Shown here: piece after piece, positions 9,697-18,387 of the stretch | Position numbering within the stretch: position 1 is the stretch's first letter | Layout of the letters: every line of letters begins with the position of its first letter | NCBI RefSeq assembly: GCF_017052585.1 | Contig: NZ_JAFFHZ010000001.1 | Location: forward strand, 3,277,001 to 3,341,000 | Reading direction: 5' to 3' | DNA: 64,000 bases | Source of the DNA: Paenibacillus apiarius | GTDB taxonomy: Bacteria > Bacillota > Bacilli > Paenibacillales > Paenibacillaceae | Translations under genes and position numbers: made by a program | Notes under the pieces: model-generated | Database searches by the model: none | Told to the model about the DNA's origin: nothing | What the model saw: the letters and a program-made list of their open reading frames with translations, nothing else

Positions 9697-9979
9697 GTTA
9701 ACCACCCCGTTTTTCTACGATGTTATTTAGATGAACATAAAGAGCCCAACGAAAAAGAAGAGCTTTTTTAGGTTCACTTTATTTTAATATACTATCGCCT
9801 CCATTTCTAGTGATTTATTTCACAATTTTTCGTCTGTGATCTTGCATCGGGTTTCTAAAATACAATTTCCAGCTCTTATGAGAGATCCTTCCGGAAAAGG
9901 ATACGCCTGGCATATATCGAATATGGACGGAAGAAATGCTATTGTATGTATAGGGAAAAAGGAGAGAGGAGGAATCGCG

Positions 9980-10504
9980 ATGATTACTTCATTGGGCCAA
10001 TTTGAAATTACATCCGGTAAAGTGGTTGTATCCGATCCTTGCTATGAACGGAATGAAAATACGCTGATTATGGGTGTGCTGGACAATGTAAGCAACGGAA
10101 CGTGGGCCGCTCAGGTACATAAAACCGAGGTTCGGGATTGGGGCGAAGCTTGCGCCAAGCTCATTGCTTGCCACATATCGGCTGCTGATAAGCAAGATGA
10201 ACTCGAATGGGTGAAGTGCCATTTTATTGTCGGGGTGGATAGCGGTCAAGCGGGGATCTTTGACGTCGGCAAGTATCGAATTCCGGACACCGAAGCTCAA
10301 GGGACAGATTCCGATACGGATAGCGACTGGTATTTATCCTGCTGCGACATTACGGAAAGCGATGAGGATGCCGGTGTCATGGACGGGGGCGTCGTCTCGC
10401 ATTCCGGCTTTGGAGATGGAGGCTATGCGGCGTATGCTGCCACAAATACTCAGAACCAAGTTATAGGAGTCAAGATTATTTTCATTAAAGATGCAGAGCT
10501 ATAA
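9980..10504 (+). CDS. DUF4241 domain protein
   Basis: Small soluble protein (174 aa) matching what I know of the DUF4241 family: it starts with a LGQFEITSGKVVVSDPCY block, has VDSGQAGIFD in the middle (residues about 83-92) and ends with a Gly-rich SGFGDGGYAAYA segment. The family has no established biochemical function. The start at 9980 follows AGGAGAGAGGAGGAATCGCG, a very strong ribosome site; the frame is open upstream to 9836 but without another plausible start. It is a single gene, divergent from the FAD lipoprotein, with a hairpin about 75 bp downstream. Confidence 0.7.
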   Translation: MITSLGQFEITSGKVVVSDPCYERNENTLIMGVLDNVSNGTWAAQVHKTEVRDWGEACAKLIACHISAADKQDELEWVKCHFIVGVDSGQAGIFDVGKYRIPDTEAQGTDSDTDSDWYLSCCDITESDEDAGVMDGGVVSHSGFGDGGYAAYAATNTQNQVIGVKIIFIKDAEL

Positions 10505-10868
10505 GAGAAGAAATGGCGGCAAAGTCTTAGACGGGAGTGCCGTCCAATGCTTGCTGTGGATGTTTAAGTTAACTGTCAAAGCCCAAGCATAATGATGTCG
10601 TGAAGGGGGGCTTTTTTGTGCACTCAAGAATATGGCCAGCTTTGCTAGGTTCTATTAAAATTGGACTTCGGGAAATTGATTTAAGCAGGTGACTGGGCAG
10701 ATGCCTAGGCAGGGAAAGATAACTACAGTACGGACATCCTGCTTTACAAAATTGCGCAACTTGGTTCATAGGGTGGATGTTCTGACAAGTGTTGCATATT
10801 ATATAATCCCTTTGTGCGACGTTTGAATAGAAAATCCGAACCCATCGGAGAAGCTGAGGTAGTGTCAT
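10505..10868. other. 364-bp intergenic region with a terminator
   Basis: Contains the stem-loop listed separately (10578-10617) and about 240 bp of sequence leading into the stalk-domain gene. No further open frame with a ribosome site is convincing. I see no clear sigma-A promoter or operator. Confidence 0.4.
10578..10617 (+). terminator. Probable intrinsic terminator after the DUF4241 gene
   Basis: AAAGCCC at 10578 pairs with GGGCTTT at 10608, followed by a T-run. The loop is long (about 23 nt), so strength is uncertain. Confidence 0.5.
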
Positions 10869-12104
10869 ATGAGCTGTATGAGAAAATTTCTTTTTTGCAT
10901 GTTAGCTATAGCTTTAAGTTCAGGAATCTGTCTCCCCAATGTGAGTGCTTCCCCCATCCGAGTCACCGTGGACGGGCATGATGTGGCTTTCCCGGATGAA
11001 CCTCCGTATGTTGATAGAAAATCGAACCGTACGATGGTTCCAGCCAAATTGGTCTCCGAAAAGCTCGGAGCAAAAGTAAAGTGGAACGGGGCATTAAATC
11101 AAATCGCTTTTACGCATAAAAATGACACCATCACTTTGGGGATTGGCGACAATCATGCGCAGGTGAACGGAAAGACGGTAACCTTCGGTGGGGGAGCGAT
11201 GGTCAAAAACGGCCGCACGATGGTTCCGCTTCGCTTCATCAGCGAAGTCTTTCATGCTGATGTAGATTGGAAGCCGGAGCGCAATCAGGTCATCATCACC
11301 ACTTCTGTACATAACGTTCCTAAAGGCACGTGGATGTGGGATAGCAAACTCATCGAAAGGGACCCGGACAAACTAATCAACTTTGCAAGCGATAATCATG
11401 TGACATCCGTGTATCTTCAAATTGATGTCGATATCGCTCCGACAATATATGAAGACTTTATTCGAAGCGCCAAAGAGAAGCATATAAACGTGGAAGCACT
11501 CGCGGGCCGTCCCGATTGGGCCTACAAGTCGAAGCAGGATCAAATCAAAAAGTTTATTGCATGGGTCAAAAACTACAATGCATCTGTAGGAACGGAAGCG
11601 AGGTTTGACGGTCTGCACTTTGATATTGAACCTTATCTTTTAGCCGAATGGAAGACAGACAATAAGGCGGTTCTTGAAAGCTGGATGGACAATTTGAGGT
11701 TGATCGAGAAGGAAACCAAAGATAGCGACATGAAAATTACGTTAGATGTTCCTTATTGGCTGAATACCGTAAAGGTTCCGGGCACGGAATACAGCTTCAG
11801 CGCATGGTTATTGGAGAAGTTCGATTGTCTTGTGATTATGGATTACCGCAATTTTGCATTAGGCAAGAATGGGATTGTGGAAAATGCGAATGCGATGATG
11901 AGAGAAGCATCGACTCTTAACAAAGAAGTGATCGTTGCCGTGGAGACCGCTAAAAATTTGGAGAGTGATCGGACATCGTTTTATTCCAAGAGGATAGAAG
12001 CCATGGAAAAGGAGCTGCAAGCAGCTCATCAAAAACTGTCTCGATATTCAAGTTATGCGGGCTTTGCGATTCATGACTTCAAAAGCTGGGAAGCGATGAA
12101 ATAA
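10869..12104 (+). CDS. Secreted stalk-domain protein with C-terminal TIM-barrel-like domain
   Basis: Exported protein of 411 aa. A Sec signal peptide covers residues 1 to about 28 (FLFCMLAIALSS, cleavage near NVSA). Residues about 30-140 are a copper-amine-oxidase N-terminal-like 'stalk' domain with paired TMVPAKLVSEKLGAKVKW and TMVPLRFISEVFHADVDW units, which in Paenibacillus is a common surface module. Residues about 145-411 look like a TIM-barrel glycosidase-like fold: TWMWDS at the start, FDGLHFDIEPY (an acidic pair after a beta-strand) and VIMDYRN. It may act on cell-surface or extracellular polysaccharide, but no substrate can be named. The start ATG follows GAGGTAGTGTCAT. It is a single gene between two hairpins. 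Confidence 0.7.
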   Translation: MSCMRKFLFCMLAIALSSGICLPNVSASPIRVTVDGHDVAFPDEPPYVDRKSNRTMVPAKLVSEKLGAKVKWNGALNQIAFTHKNDTITLGIGDNHAQVNGKTVTFGGGAMVKNGRTMVPLRFISEVFHADVDWKPERNQVIITTSVHNVPKGTWMWDSKLIERDPDKLINFASDNHVTSVYLQIDVDIAPTIYEDFIRSAKEKHINVEALAGRPDWAYKSKQDQIKKFIAWVKNYNASVGTEARFDGLHFDIEPYLLAEWKTDNKAVLESWMDNLRLIEKETKDSDMKITLDVPYWLNTVKVPGTEYSFSAWLLEKFDCLVIMDYRNFALGKNGIVENANAMMREASTLNKEVIVAVETAKNLESDRTSFYSKRIEAMEKELQAAHQKLSRYSSYAGFAIHDFKSWEAMK

Positions 12105-12202
12105 GCAAATTCTGAATCAGATCGCGAGTAAAGGGACAAACATCTCCGTAAGTCTTAAATTCCCCACCCTGATTAGCCGTCATTTTCGCATGAGCTACTT
12201 AC

Positions 12203-12240
12203 AATAAAAAGTCCCGATGAACACTTGCTTCACCGGGACT
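12203..12240 (-). terminator. Intrinsic terminator after the beta-lactamase-fold hydrolase gene
   Basis: AGTCCCG and TGAA arms pair with TTCA and CGGGACT (12210-12240). Read on the minus strand the stem is followed by TTTTTATT, so it serves the minus-strand gene; it also lies after the plus-strand gene ending at 12104 and may act on both. Confidence 0.7.
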
Positions 12241-12303
12241 GACTTTGCGGTTCACGACTAACTTTACTGCCGCTTCATTCAGAATAAGCATGATTCCATA
12301 GAT

Positions 12304-14358
12304 TTATTCATTATTCAAATTGATTTTAAATACGTCCCCTCCATTACCACCAAAAACGATCATCCCGCCTTCAGGCAGTACTGCCGAATGATTGTGGCTT
12401 GCCTTCGAAAAGTTCACAACCTTTCCCTTCGCGTCATAAACGGCAAATCCCCCGCTTACCGGAGCCTCAACGGTCATGACTCGATTGGCTGATTTTTCAT
12501 TAATCGTATACCATACAGCCTGACCATTGGATGGTATGTTGCAAAATGAATCATTCCCTTCATAAATGGGTTGAATCGCATCTTCACTGATATAGGATTG
12601 TCCATCGATCACTAAATGCTCTGCAAGGTTCTCGTTATAGAAATTCAAATCAAAAACATCTCTTCCGTTTATAATAGGGATATTAGTTACATTTGCGGCT
12701 TTATTCTTATCAACAATTTTAGTGCCGGATGCGTATCCATGGTTGATATCGACGGATATATTTTTAGCCAGAAGCGCTTTGATCAGATACTTGACTGAAG
12801 TTATTTTTTCATCCAATGCGTAGTAATTTTTTCCGTCTCTATGTTCCCATACTGTTTTAGTTGATTGATTTAGAGGATTGGAATCTAGCTTTTGATATTC
12901 ATACATCACCATAACCGTTTGACCTAATCCCGGAAAATTGATATAAGTGTTAAGTTTTAAATAGGTTTTTCCATTCTTCGGTTGGTCAAAGCTTATGGCT
13001 ACATTGCCATCGTTGTTTTTAAATTGTCCATTGCCCGTATATACATATTTTTGAGGCGGTATCAATCCGCTTACTAGAGCGGGTAAATCAATCTCTCCGT
13101 TCTTTACCTCCAGATTTACCGTTTTACCTACGGTACCGTATAATCCAGAGTAAGCAAGCAAATCCGATGGCATGTCGACTTTCAATGGTGGTTCAAATGT
13201 TTTTTCAGGCAGGAGCTCTTTAATGATGCCTTTGGTTCTTGCATATTCTAATAAAACATTAGATGCAAGAATACTATTGTAGATAGAACTCCCTCCAGAT
13301 GAAAGCACAGCGATAGAAATATCATGTTCGGGTAGGGTAGTCAAATTCGCGTGATACAGTTGCGTATCTCCACCTTTGGATAATGCGGTTATTCCGTAAT
13401 CACTAAACGGTGCTAAACGGACGGCATCCCAACCAAGACCATAATTAATGGTGTTTGTCTCTTCAGAAACCCACACTCCCTTTCTATACTCATGACTTTG
13501 CATCGCTTTTGCTGACTTCTCAGATAAAATATCCGTTCGATTCCCGATTAATACATCAGCGAACTTAACTACTTCTTCGGCAGTGGAGTAGATGCCCCCT
13601 GTCCCAATGAGATTGACATTCTCAACGGGTAAAGCCTGATCTATCGCAGGAAAATAAGTTTTTGCGAGCTTGTCTCTATCAAATGAATCACGTGGTGTTT
13701 TAGTAGAGATTAAGTGAAGAGGCTTGCTAATAGAGGTTTCAAGGAATTCACTGTAACTTAACCCGCTTACTCGTTCGATCAAGATTTCAAGCAGCTGAAA
13801 ACCATCGTTACAATATACCGCTAATTCGCCTGGGTTTGACTTTAAGACTTCTGATTGTAATTTGACCAATAATTCATCATGGTTTTTCGTATCATTGTCA
13901 TTAAACAAAAAGCCATTCTCATAGTGAGAACCGTAAAGTCCTGAAGAATGATTCATTAACATGCGCGGCGTAATCTTTTTGTATCGTTCATCTGCCATTT
14001 TAAAGTCCTTGATATACGTGATTAGTGGTTTATCAATATCAATTTTTTTAGAATCAGCTAACATCATCGTTGCAGCAGATACATACATTTTACTTACCGA
14101 GCCTATTCCCAACATCGTGTCTTTGGTTATCGGATCCTTGGTAGCTTTATCGTATACACCAGCGCTATCGGATAAAACAATGGATCCATGATCCATAATC
14201 GCATACTGCAATCCACTTACACCATAATCGGACACGATCTTCGAAGCCAGCCCCTGTGCCTTTTCTTTTACAGTATCATTATTCAATTGAGCAAAAGCAG
14301 GGGTGGCCGGTATTGCAATAAGCATAGCGGTCATTAATATAGAAACCATCTTCTTCAT
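12304..14358 (-). CDS. Secreted serine hydrolase, beta-lactamase/class C PBP family
   Basis: Protein of 684 aa with a clear Sec signal (MKKMVSILMTAMLIAI, cleavage after AFA near residue 23). The serine beta-lactamase fold spans about residues 30-370: SVSK (Ser87, Lys90) is the SxxK nucleophile motif, YCN (from Tyr182) the second catalytic motif, and GGDT near 340 occupies the third KTG-like position. A further 300 residues of beta-rich sequence follow, as in many large secreted members of this family. Members are peptidases, esterases or D-amino-acid hydrolases more often than true beta-lactamases, so drug resistance should not be inferred. The start ATG follows GGAGGAATTAAT. It sits downstream of, and in the same direction as, a two-component pair, separated by a terminator. 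Confidence 0.85.
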   Translation of the reverse strand: MKKMVSILMTAMLIAIPATPAFAQLNNDTVKEKAQGLASKIVSDYGVSGLQYAIMDHGSIVLSDSAGVYDKATKDPITKDTMLGIGSVSKMYVSAATMMLADSKKIDIDKPLITYIKDFKMADERYKKITPRMLMNHSSGLYGSHYENGFLFNDNDTKNHDELLVKLQSEVLKSNPGELAVYCNDGFQLLEILIERVSGLSYSEFLETSISKPLHLISTKTPRDSFDRDKLAKTYFPAIDQALPVENVNLIGTGGIYSTAEEVVKFADVLIGNRTDILSEKSAKAMQSHEYRKGVWVSEETNTINYGLGWDAVRLAPFSDYGITALSKGGDTQLYHANLTTLPEHDISIAVLSSGGSSIYNSILASNVLLEYARTKGIIKELLPEKTFEPPLKVDMPSDLLAYSGLYGTVGKTVNLEVKNGEIDLPALVSGLIPPQKYVYTGNGQFKNNDGNVAISFDQPKNGKTYLKLNTYINFPGLGQTVMVMYEYQKLDSNPLNQSTKTVWEHRDGKNYYALDEKITSVKYLIKALLAKNISVDINHGYASGTKIVDKNKAANVTNIPIINGRDVFDLNFYNENLAEHLVIDGQSYISEDAIQPIYEGNDSFCNIPSNGQAVWYTINEKSANRVMTVEAPVSGGFAVYDAKGKVVNFSKASHNHSAVLPEGGMIVFGGNGGDVFKINLNNE

Positions 14359-14452
14359 TATTAATTCCTCCTCCGTAATTCTTTCCAGATTTTACTTGCT
14401 GAATTCATCATACAAGGAAGAAGGCTGTTATATTAAAAAGCACCCTGAAACG

Positions 14453-14493
14453 AAAAAAACAATCCCTAAACAACATGTTGTCTAAGGATTGTT
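14453..14493 (-). terminator. Intrinsic terminator after the AgrC-like kinase gene
   Basis: AACAATCC at 14458 pairs with GGATTGTT ending at 14493 around an ACAACATGTTGT core; on the minus strand a run of seven T follows. Confidence 0.8.
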
Positions 14494-14496
14494 CGT

Positions 14497-15768
14497 TTAA
14501 AATGGCAGCAGGACCATATTATTAAATACTTTATGTTTCGTTTCAAAGGTCATATGACCACCGTATTTGTCGCAGATTCTAGCTATATTTGTTAATCCAA
14601 TACCATGAAAATCCGGGTTTGGTTTTTGGCTGCATAAGTGTGCAACTTCATTCTCCATATGATTCAAGATGTGAATGAGAAGGGTAGACTCGGTAGAATG
14701 TATTTTTATAAGAATGTACCTATCTTCTGCGATTTTTACATTTTTAGAAGCTTCTATTGCGTTATCTAGCATATTTCCAATGACAACACATAAGTCATAA
14801 CGGTCAATATGGACTTCTTGTGAACATAAGTTAAGCTTTGTATCTATTCTTATGCCATTGGCTTGTCCAATATTAAGCGTATTTGTGACAAGGGCATCTA
14901 TAACCAGATTCCCCGTATTAACCCGTTGATAGGCTCCTTCGACTTTATTTAATGTAGTCTTAATATGTTCCATTGCTGCTGCTAACTCATTTCGCTTAAT
15001 ACACTCTTCAATATACAAAAACTGTTGATTCGTATCATGAATGATTCTTTTAATGGATTTGAAGCTGTGAACGACTTTTTCGTAATTCGCATCCTGATAG
15101 TCCATCTGATGTTGCAGCTGAGCATTCTCATGCATGAATTGAAATTTATCAACGATATTATCAAAAATATAGACAATCATAACGTTTAAGAAAAGAAATC
15201 CAATGATGGAAATGAAAGAATAAACGTTCTTATAAGTTAGAATATTCAGCTGGTATATACTTACGATAGGAATAACCAAAAATAATGCATAGTAACGATA
15301 ATGCAAAGAGAAACTTCTACGTTTTACAAGTAGTCGTATGATCTGAATGATAGCAAACATGATCATGCAACTGAGTAAAATAGCTTTCGTGTAGGCTATT
15401 TGATCTTGTTCATTTACAGGGTCAAAGCTAAAGTCAACTGAATCTAGGGTATAAAAAAGATAAAGGGATATAAAATTAGTTAGAGACATTAAAACACCGT
15501 AAAGTATAGTAAAAATGAACTTGGTTTTAAATTCTACTGTATAAGATTGCGCAAAACTAAATATCACAAGCAAGGGTAAAATCGAAGATAGAATAGGAGC
15601 GACGGGAACAACTAGATATAGGTAATCAAGCACCCCAAAGATAATGAAGTAAATGAATCGGTTTTGTTTTTTAGCTGATTTATCAAAAACCGAGTTGAAG
15701 AAAAAATTAACTTGAACACCCATCAGAAGTACAATGCTTAAGACAATAGGCACATTATTTTGAATCAT
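14497..15768 (-). CDS. AgrC-like sensor histidine kinase (GHKL domain)
   Basis: Membrane sensor kinase of 423 aa. Residues about 1-215 contain six or seven hydrophobic segments, typical of peptide- or antibiotic-sensing AgrC/NatK-type kinases. A short coiled region leads to IIHDTNQQ (near residue 245), the probable phosphoacceptor His, followed by the GHKL ATPase with N-box NMLDNAIEA and G-box HGIGLTNI. The start follows the response-regulator stop with only one base between them, so the two are co-translated. No AgrB/AgrD-like peptide gene is visible nearby, and a signal cannot be named. A terminator follows directly. The family is secure; the ligand is unknown. Confidence 0.85.
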   Translation of the reverse strand: MIQNNVPIVLSIVLLMGVQVNFFFNSVFDKSAKKQNRFIYFIIFGVLDYLYLVVPVAPILSSILPLLVIFSFAQSYTVEFKTKFIFTILYGVLMSLTNFISLYLFYTLDSVDFSFDPVNEQDQIAYTKAILLSCMIMFAIIQIIRLLVKRRSFSLHYRYYALFLVIPIVSIYQLNILTYKNVYSFISIIGFLFLNVMIVYIFDNIVDKFQFMHENAQLQHQMDYQDANYEKVVHSFKSIKRIIHDTNQQFLYIEECIKRNELAAAMEHIKTTLNKVEGAYQRVNTGNLVIDALVTNTLNIGQANGIRIDTKLNLCSQEVHIDRYDLCVVIGNMLDNAIEASKNVKIAEDRYILIKIHSTESTLLIHILNHMENEVAHLCSQKPNPDFHGIGLTNIARICDKYGGHMTFETKHKVFNNMVLLPF

Positions 15769-15769
15769 A

Positions 15770-16510
15770 TCAATCGACCCTCATAATCATAAATTTGGTG
15801 TAAACATCTTTAACCTCTTTAATTTTAGAACGGCCTATGGGTAATTCCATACCATTGGACATTAGAACAACTCCGCTAGCAAACTTCCTCACATGAAGCA
15901 GGTTAATAATAATGGAACGATGGATTTGCAAGAAGTTACAGTCTTTTAGGGCCAAAGCATAATCTGAAATGGTGCCTTTGCTTTCATAGATTTGGTTAGA
16001 GGTAATAAAATGTAGTTTGCTTTTTATGGTTAAGCTTTTGGCAGCTTCAATACTAATGAGGTCATCATATTTTAAAACGACTTCTTCGTAGGCTGATTTA
16101 ATGACCATAAACTTTTTATCAAGTGCTCGAAAGTATTGGCATAGCTTGATGATTTTCTCCTCCAAGATCGAGGGGGCAATGGGTTTTATCAAATACTGGA
16201 ATGTCATGACGTCAAAACTTTCCACCATATATTTAGGGTAGCTTGTCAGAAAAATAATTTGTTCATCCAGGTTATTTAACCCTCTTATTTTTCGGGCTGT
16301 TTGAATTCCGTTCATTCCACCCATTTCAATATCCAAAATCAAAATATGGAATGGAGTTTCATGACGCTCATAATAGGATACCAACTGCTCTCCCGAACCG
16401 AATAATTCGATTTCAAACTCTATATTTGTCTTTATCGACAAAGTAAGCAGAATGCTTTTAACAAGCTCTCTTTGTTTTCCCTCATCATCGCAAATAGCCA
16501 CTCTGTACAT
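15770..16510 (-). CDS. LytTR-family response regulator
   Basis: Response regulator of 246 aa. The receiver domain (residues about 1-120) has AICDDE with the acidic pocket, ILDIEMGGMNG with the phosphoacceptor Asp, and FQYLIKPI with the conserved Lys. The C-terminal LytTR DNA-binding domain (about 140-240) contains FLQIHRSIIINLLHV and ends in a basic strand. Such regulators bind direct repeats upstream of target genes. The start is placed at 16510 (MYRVAICDD), where GAGGGGTG precedes the ATG; the frame extends upstream but the extra residues are unlike a receiver. It forms an operon with the GHKL kinase downstream (one base apart). Confidence 0.9.
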   Translation of the reverse strand: MYRVAICDDEGKQRELVKSILLTLSIKTNIEFEIELFGSGEQLVSYYERHETPFHILILDIEMGGMNGIQTARKIRGLNNLDEQIIFLTSYPKYMVESFDVMTFQYLIKPIAPSILEEKIIKLCQYFRALDKKFMVIKSAYEEVVLKYDDLISIEAAKSLTIKSKLHFITSNQIYESKGTISDYALALKDCNFLQIHRSIIINLLHVRKFASGVVLMSNGMELPIGRSKIKEVKDVYTKFMIMRVD

Positions 16511-16675
16511 AAATGATACACCCCTCATTTCAGTAAAATACTGGAGCTGTATGTAAACATCATACAATCATTTGTCTTTTTATAAACAACTTTTGGATGA
16601 AATGAATATTCAAATCCCTCAAATGCATTTCAACTGCAAGCCTCTCTCAGAGATAGGTTGTGTCGGGTTAGGCTT

Positions 16676-16704
16676 TTGATTTTAGTACCTAGCTTTGATA
16701 TAGT
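16676..16704 (+). promoter_or_regulatory. Sigma-A-like promoter for the small basic protein gene
   Basis: TTGATT at 16676 and TATAGT at 16699 with a 17-bp spacer, about 70 bp before the start codon at 16774. Confidence 0.5.
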
Positions 16705-16773
16705 AAGCTAGTTAATGGATAAAACCAACCAAGGACGGGGAACTCTACATACAAACAATCATGGAGTGATTAT

Positions 16774-16956
16774 ATGAGTAAAGCTAAGAGTAAAGGTGGA
16801 ACAGGTAGAGGAACGGACAAAAAGGGTTGGAATAGATGGCAAGCTAGTGCAAAGAGAGCAAAAAACAAACCAAAACCTTATACAAGCAAAGGTACTAAAA
16901 AAGTGGATGGCGCAAAGACGGATGGCGCAAAGAGCACCAGCAATAAAAAAGGATAA
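16774..16956 (+). CDS. Small basic protein, 60 aa
   Basis: Sixty residues, very rich in Lys, Gly and Arg, with a tandem (V)DGAKTDGAK repeat near residues 44-51. It resembles intrinsically disordered nucleic-acid- or ribosome-binding peptides, but no family is recognised. It is supported by a good ribosome site (GGAG, seven bases before ATG), a promoter-like sequence 70 bp upstream and a neighbouring gene 38 bp downstream. A competing frame at 16796-16978 has no ribosome site. Confidence 0.55.
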   Translation: MSKAKSKGGTGRGTDKKGWNRWQASAKRAKNKPKPYTSKGTKKVDGAKTDGAKSTSNKKG

Positions 16957-16994
16957 AGGTGTGAAATCCGGGATTTGAAAGGAGATGGGATCGT

Positions 16995-17438
16995 TTGGAT
17001 AATCAAGAAGTGATAAGCGAATTACCTTCAAATTATGAGGAATTAAAAAAATCTGTGAATCGCACGTCTAATTGGAGAGAACGTTTGGATGCTGTTGAAG
17101 AGTTAGGTCAGTGGAAAAACAAACAAACAATCAATCTACTAAGGCATAGAATGATTAGCGATGATGTGTATCAAGTTCAAGAGGCTGCTTTTCGTAAGCT
17201 CAAGGAATTTGGCGAAGATGTCCAATTGCCATCAAGGAAAAAAGGCGACTTGATTAAAGGAGTTACTAAAATCTTGTTGAGAATTAAGAAGAGTTTGCCA
17301 GAAGGTCATACGTATGAAGAGTTCAAAGAGAAGTTAAAAAAGATGAGAATTGATGTGTATGATACGTACGAAGGCGACAAGGGCGCTGACTTCGATAAAT
17401 GGCTTGAAAATACGTGGGCATCGTTATCATACGCCTGA
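16995..17438 (+). CDS. HEAT-repeat-like protein, 147 aa
   Basis: Small helical protein. Residues about 25-75 (WRERLDAVEELGQWKNKQTI and onward) form a HEAT-like helical pair. The C-terminal part is charged and helical and ends with a short Trp-containing tail. It starts with TTG at 16995 after AAAGGAGATGGGATCG, which is a strong ribosome site. It is probably co-transcribed with the small basic protein 38 bp upstream. HEAT proteins are scaffolds or regulators; I cannot name a partner. Confidence 0.65.
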   Translation: MDNQEVISELPSNYEELKKSVNRTSNWRERLDAVEELGQWKNKQTINLLRHRMISDDVYQVQEAAFRKLKEFGEDVQLPSRKKGDLIKGVTKILLRIKKSLPEGHTYEEFKEKLKKMRIDVYDTYEGDKGADFDKWLENTWASLSYA

Positions 17439-17509
17439 GTACGCAACAGTGATGAACACCTCCAAGAAATCGTGATGGGCAGCGATGAAATAAGCAACTT
17501 CGCCGTAGC

Positions 17510-17577
17510 AGAAAAACACCTCTTCATTTTGCCGTGTGAATGAGCCAAGCCATCACCGCCTTACAGAAGAGGTGTTC
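17510..17577 (-). terminator. Probable terminator after the YesN-type regulator gene
   Basis: AACACCTCTTC (17515-17525) pairs with GAAGAGGTGTT (17566-17576). On the minus strand the stem ends in GGTGTTTTTC. The 40-nt loop is long, so efficiency is uncertain. Confidence 0.5.
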
Positions 17578-17595
17578 TCTGCATGAGTTACGATG

Positions 17596-18387
17596 CTAAG
17601 CGTTCTTATCTCCGAAATATTCTTGATACTGGCTTGGCGTGACGTGGGCGTACTTTTTGAAGATGCTAATAAAGTACTTGTAGTCGCTAAATCCGATATC
17701 CTGCGCAATCGTATATACTTTGTTATCGCCAGATTTCAGTAAATCCATCGACTTGTGGATACGATAGCGGTTGAGAAACTCATTGAACGTATAGCTTGTC
17801 TCTGCCTTGAATTTCTGATTCAAGTAATAGGCGCTTAAGTCAAGCTGATCCACAAGGTCATGGATGCTGATTTTTTTCGCATAATTCTCCTGTACATAGG
17901 CGATCATTTGGGACACATATTTCGATGTCTTCGTTTCTTTCTCTAAAAATTTGCTGTTCAGAATCTCTTCTTTTTCTTGCGGATGATTGGAGATGATTTC
18001 ATATTTGCGTATGAGATCGACTTTTGCTTTGGCAGATTCCAGTGCTGCAATCAATTGCTCATCCTCTAATGGCTTCACCAGAAACTCCGTCACGCCTAAC
18101 TGTAATGCTTGCTTGGCGAGATGAAATTCATTATAGCCCGAGATGATAATGCTGCTAAAGGTATGCTTCTGCAGTCCCTCTCGAATCATGGAGATGCCAT
18201 CCATAATCGGCATGTTGATATCCGTAATGACAATATCCGGCTCAAGCTCGCAGATTTTTTCATAGCCATCCTGTCCGTTAAGCCCTTCTTCAATCACGAT
18301 ACAATCGTATTTCAGCCAATCAATGCTGAATCGTATTCCCCTGCGGATCATATCTTCGTCTTCAACAAGCAGAACTTTAAACATCAT
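17596..18387 (-). CDS. YesN-type response regulator (receiver plus AraC HTH)
   Basis: Response regulator of 263 aa. The receiver domain has LLVEDEDMIRRG with the acidic pocket, DIVITDINMPIMDG with the phosphoacceptor Asp (near residue 54) and FLVKPLEDE with the conserved Lys. Residues about 160-260 are an AraC-type double HTH (ISIHDLVDQLDLSAYYLNQ, then YTIAQDIGFSDYKYFISIF). Such regulators usually activate an adjacent ABC importer. Its start overlaps the kinase gene by 11 bp; ATG 18387 fits the GGGAG ribosome site better than the GTG at 18393 or ATG at 18384. The likely target is the importer operon at 20231-24119. Confidence 0.92.
   Translation of the reverse strand: MMFKVLLVEDEDMIRRGIRFSIDWLKYDCIVIEEGLNGQDGYEKICELEPDIVITDINMPIMDGISMIREGLQKHTFSSIIISGYNEFHLAKQALQLGVTEFLVKPLEDEQLIAALESAKAKVDLIRKYEIISNHPQEKEEILNSKFLEKETKTSKYVSQMIAYVQENYAKKISIHDLVDQLDLSAYYLNQKFKAETSYTFNEFLNRYRIHKSMDLLKSGDNKVYTIAQDIGFSDYKYFISIFKKYAHVTPSQYQEYFGDKNA

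Noticed and set aside
12304-14358. Beta-lactam resistance gene
   Set aside because: SxxK and YxN motifs show the fold only; the long C-terminal domain and family knowledge point to a general serine hydrolase.
16796-16978. Alternative 60-codon frame over the small basic protein
   Set aside because: No ribosome site, while the frame at 16774 has one plus a promoter-like sequence.
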